This document shows positions 21,911 through 22,965 of a stretch of DNA of 22,965 nucleotides, piece by piece. The position numbers were made by a program, and so were the translations under genes. The stretch's first letter is position 1; each line of letters starts with the position of its first letter. The notes below the pieces were generated by a model. The model was not told the origin of the DNA and did no database searches. It saw only the letters and a program-made list of their open reading frames with translations. The stretch spans positions 1 to 22,965 of the forward strand of contig JAAYND010000299.1 of NCBI GenBank assembly GCA_012521035.1, in the 5' to 3' direction. The DNA is from Methanomicrobiales archaeon (GTDB lineage: Archaea; Halobacteriota; Methanomicrobia; Methanomicrobiales; Methanoculleaceae).

Positions 21911-21965
21911 GTATTAAATGATAGTGATGCACGACCTCCCGCCCCGGCGGAGCAGGACGGGTTCC

Positions 21966-22038
21966 GGGCATCGCGGTGGTGGAGGTCGGGGTCGCGAAAG
22001 AGCGTCTCGTCGGAGCGGAGGAGAGAGGAGTGCGTCAT
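21966..22038 (-). pseudogene. orc1/cdc6 5' fragment, in frame with the MNT gene
   Basis: This is the coding part of repeat copy 2: the orc1 start codon and about 24 codons with ten deleted. It cannot make an initiator. It could act as an alternative start for the downstream nucleotidyltransferase, adding 51 residues, or it may be an untranslated relic of a partial tandem duplication that accompanied insertion of the toxin-antitoxin pair. Confidence 0.7.
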
Positions 22039-22095
22039 ACGATGATCTGGAGAAGAGAGGGTTGTTATGGGTGAGCCGGGCGGGGGGTGAAAGTG
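21966..22095 (+). repeat. Direct repeat copy 2: displaced orc1 5' end with 30-bp deletion
   Basis: The stretch repeats 20621-20780 but lacks 30 bp (corresponding to 20641-20670). On the minus strand it encodes MTHSSLLRSDETLFRDP followed directly by LHHRDA, so ten codons of orc1 are missing in frame and the orc1 similarity then ends. The orc1 leader of about 57 bases is also present. The minus-strand frame continues without a stop into the MNT gene. Confidence 0.93.
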
Positions 22096-22135
22096 GAAGA
22101 GATGCGAGCCGCAGATATGGGTTCCCGGCAGAAAG

Positions 22136-22471
22136 TTACGTCGCCTGCAGGATCTCGATGATCCGGTCGACGACCGACGTGACGGCAAGATCATTGAGAT
22201 GGCCGGCCCGGTAGAGAATCAGGTTGGCACTGGCGGAGAAGAGCCGGTTTGGCCGGACATTGCTCGGTTTTCGGAGTGTTCCCTCTGCAAAGTCTATATC
22301 GGTGATACCGACGGCATAACGATCCCGGACCTGCTGGCTCGTGATCTGGCAGAGGATAAGATCATCCCCACCGGGCGCTGCAACGACAAGAGCCGGACGC
22401 CGCTTCACCGTCGAGAGATCCGAGAAGAGAAACGGTACAACGACAACATCGCCCTTTACAAATCGCTCCAC
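22136..22471 (-). CDS. MazF/PemK family endoribonuclease toxin
   Basis: The 111-residue product is a typical MazF/PemK barrel: KGDVVVVPFLFSDLSTVKRR with RPALVVAAPGG at the N-terminus, LILCQITSQ in the middle, and the KPSNVRPNRLFSA strand with an Arg. Such toxins cleave mRNA at short motifs and are held inactive by a small partner. Its start overlaps the end of the upstream antitoxin gene by 16 bases, so the pair is coupled with the antitoxin first, the normal order. The gene ends about 40 bases before the displaced orc1 leader. Confidence 0.88.
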   Translation of the reverse strand: MERFVKGDVVVVPFLFSDLSTVKRRPALVVAAPGGDDLILCQITSQQVRDRYAVGITDIDFAEGTLRKPSNVRPNRLFSASANLILYRAGHLNDLAVTSVVDRIIEILQAT

Positions 22472-22653
22472 GCCTCTTCCTCCTCGGGTTGGAGCCAGTC
22501 TTTTTGGAGCACAGGCTCGCTCGCGAGGGTGGTGTCGGGTGCGGCCTTCCGGCGCCGGGCCTTGAGGAACCGGATGAAATCGAGCACCTCACCATATGTC
22601 CGGGGCGGGAGGTCGTCGAGCTCGTTGATGATCTCCTCTTTTACCTGGCTCAT
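22456..22653 (-). CDS. DUF2281-like antitoxin partner of the MazF/PemK toxin
   Basis: The 65-residue product (MSQVKEEIINELDDLPPRTY, EVLDFIRFLKARRRK) matches the pattern LxxLPxxxxxEVLDFIxFLKxR of DUF2281-type antitoxins. The acidic, Trp-containing tail (WLQPEEEEAWSDL) is the likely toxin-binding part. I chose the ATG with AGAGGTGA about ten bases upstream. A longer form starting 14 codons earlier (MKRQRILYRR) lacks such a site. TTATA on the minus strand near 22672-22676 is a candidate TATA element, implying a leader of very few bases. Confidence 0.82.
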   Translation of the reverse strand: MSQVKEEIINELDDLPPRTYGEVLDFIRFLKARRRKAAPDTTLASEPVLQKDWLQPEEEEAWSDL

Positions 22654-22965
22654 GGTAATTTCACCTCTGCGGTATAAGATCCTCTGGCGCTTCAATCTAC
22701 ATATCTCTGTCTGAAGAGAGGTTACTTACTGGGGCACAGATCGCCCCGGTGCTGAGGAAAATTGAGCGGAGACTTTCTCCCCCTGCGGTCCAGCGAAGTG
22801 ACGGTGTTGGCTGGGTAGGGCATACCAGACCTCATCGCACGCAACCGCCCCGGGTCGGCCCGGGCGAGCTTCTTTGCTCCCGGTGGTCGCTGCAGAACAT
22901 CGTCCTGGTTCTTCGTGGTGTACGGAACCGCCGGCGCCCTTACTCTCGCTATTCACGCCATAATA
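22654..22965. other. Window end without a supported gene
   Basis: After the antitoxin promoter I find no gene I can support. A minus-strand frame of 76 codons (MNSESKGAGGSVHHEEPGRC and onward) and a plus-strand frame ending SWFFVVYGTAGALTLAIHA are both open. Neither has a ribosome binding site or a family I know. The plus-strand one looks slightly more protein-like and runs off the edge. The stretch could be a repeated intergenic element or a gene remnant. Confidence 0.4.

Noticed and set aside
22726..22956. 76-codon minus-strand ORF
   Set aside because: No ribosome binding site, no recognised family and low-complexity composition; the opposite strand is also open.

Overview
The window looks like a piece of accessory genome from a GC-rich methanogenic archaeon. 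My best guess is Methanomicrobiales, perhaps Methanoculleus. The archaeal evidence is an Orc1/Cdc6 initiator, TATA-type promoters close to start codons, and a primase-helicase of the archaeo-eukaryotic primase type. The genus is inference only. Almost every gene is on the minus strand, and several AT-rich patches interrupt the GC-rich background.

Region 1 (1-3226): a truncated AlbA/Schlafen-type regulator ending in a five-copy 12-bp repeat, a 450-bp non-coding stretch, an ADP-ribosylglycohydrolase, and the C-terminal winged-helix remnant of a Fic protein. Next to the remnant is a dense cluster of TTTGTG/CACAAA half-sites around a TATA box that now serves only a 37-codon ORF.

Region 2 (3220-15880): a type I restriction-modification island. 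In transcription order it has two different hsdM genes, hsdS and a HEPN putative ribonuclease gene, all overlapping or abutting. An AT-rich gene for a membrane-anchored protein follows. Then come a plus-strand gene for a 559-residue unknown protein, a small SMP-type protein gene, a tight three-gene operon (TIGR04255-like, unknown, HEPN), and finally hsdR. A HEPN gene placed between hsdS and hsdR recalls prrC in the Escherichia coli prr locus, where an anticodon nuclease backs up a type I enzyme. This is the strongest candidate here for an undescribed defence arrangement.

Region 3 (16052-20723): a replication module of an integrated element or plasmid. It has orc1/cdc6, an AT-rich spacer with long inverted repeats, two small genes, and a large primase-helicase. 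The small genes and the primase gene overlap by 4 bp each.

Region 4 (20780-22965): toxin-antitoxin genes upstream of orc1. An MNT nucleotidyltransferase/HEPN pair lies between two copies of the orc1 5' end. The second copy has lost 30 bp in frame and is open in frame with the MNT gene. A MazF/PemK toxin and its DUF2281-like antitoxin follow. The last 300 bp hold no gene I can support. Overall the window combines a replicon core, addiction modules and layered nuclease defences, as expected of an integrated mobile element or defence island.
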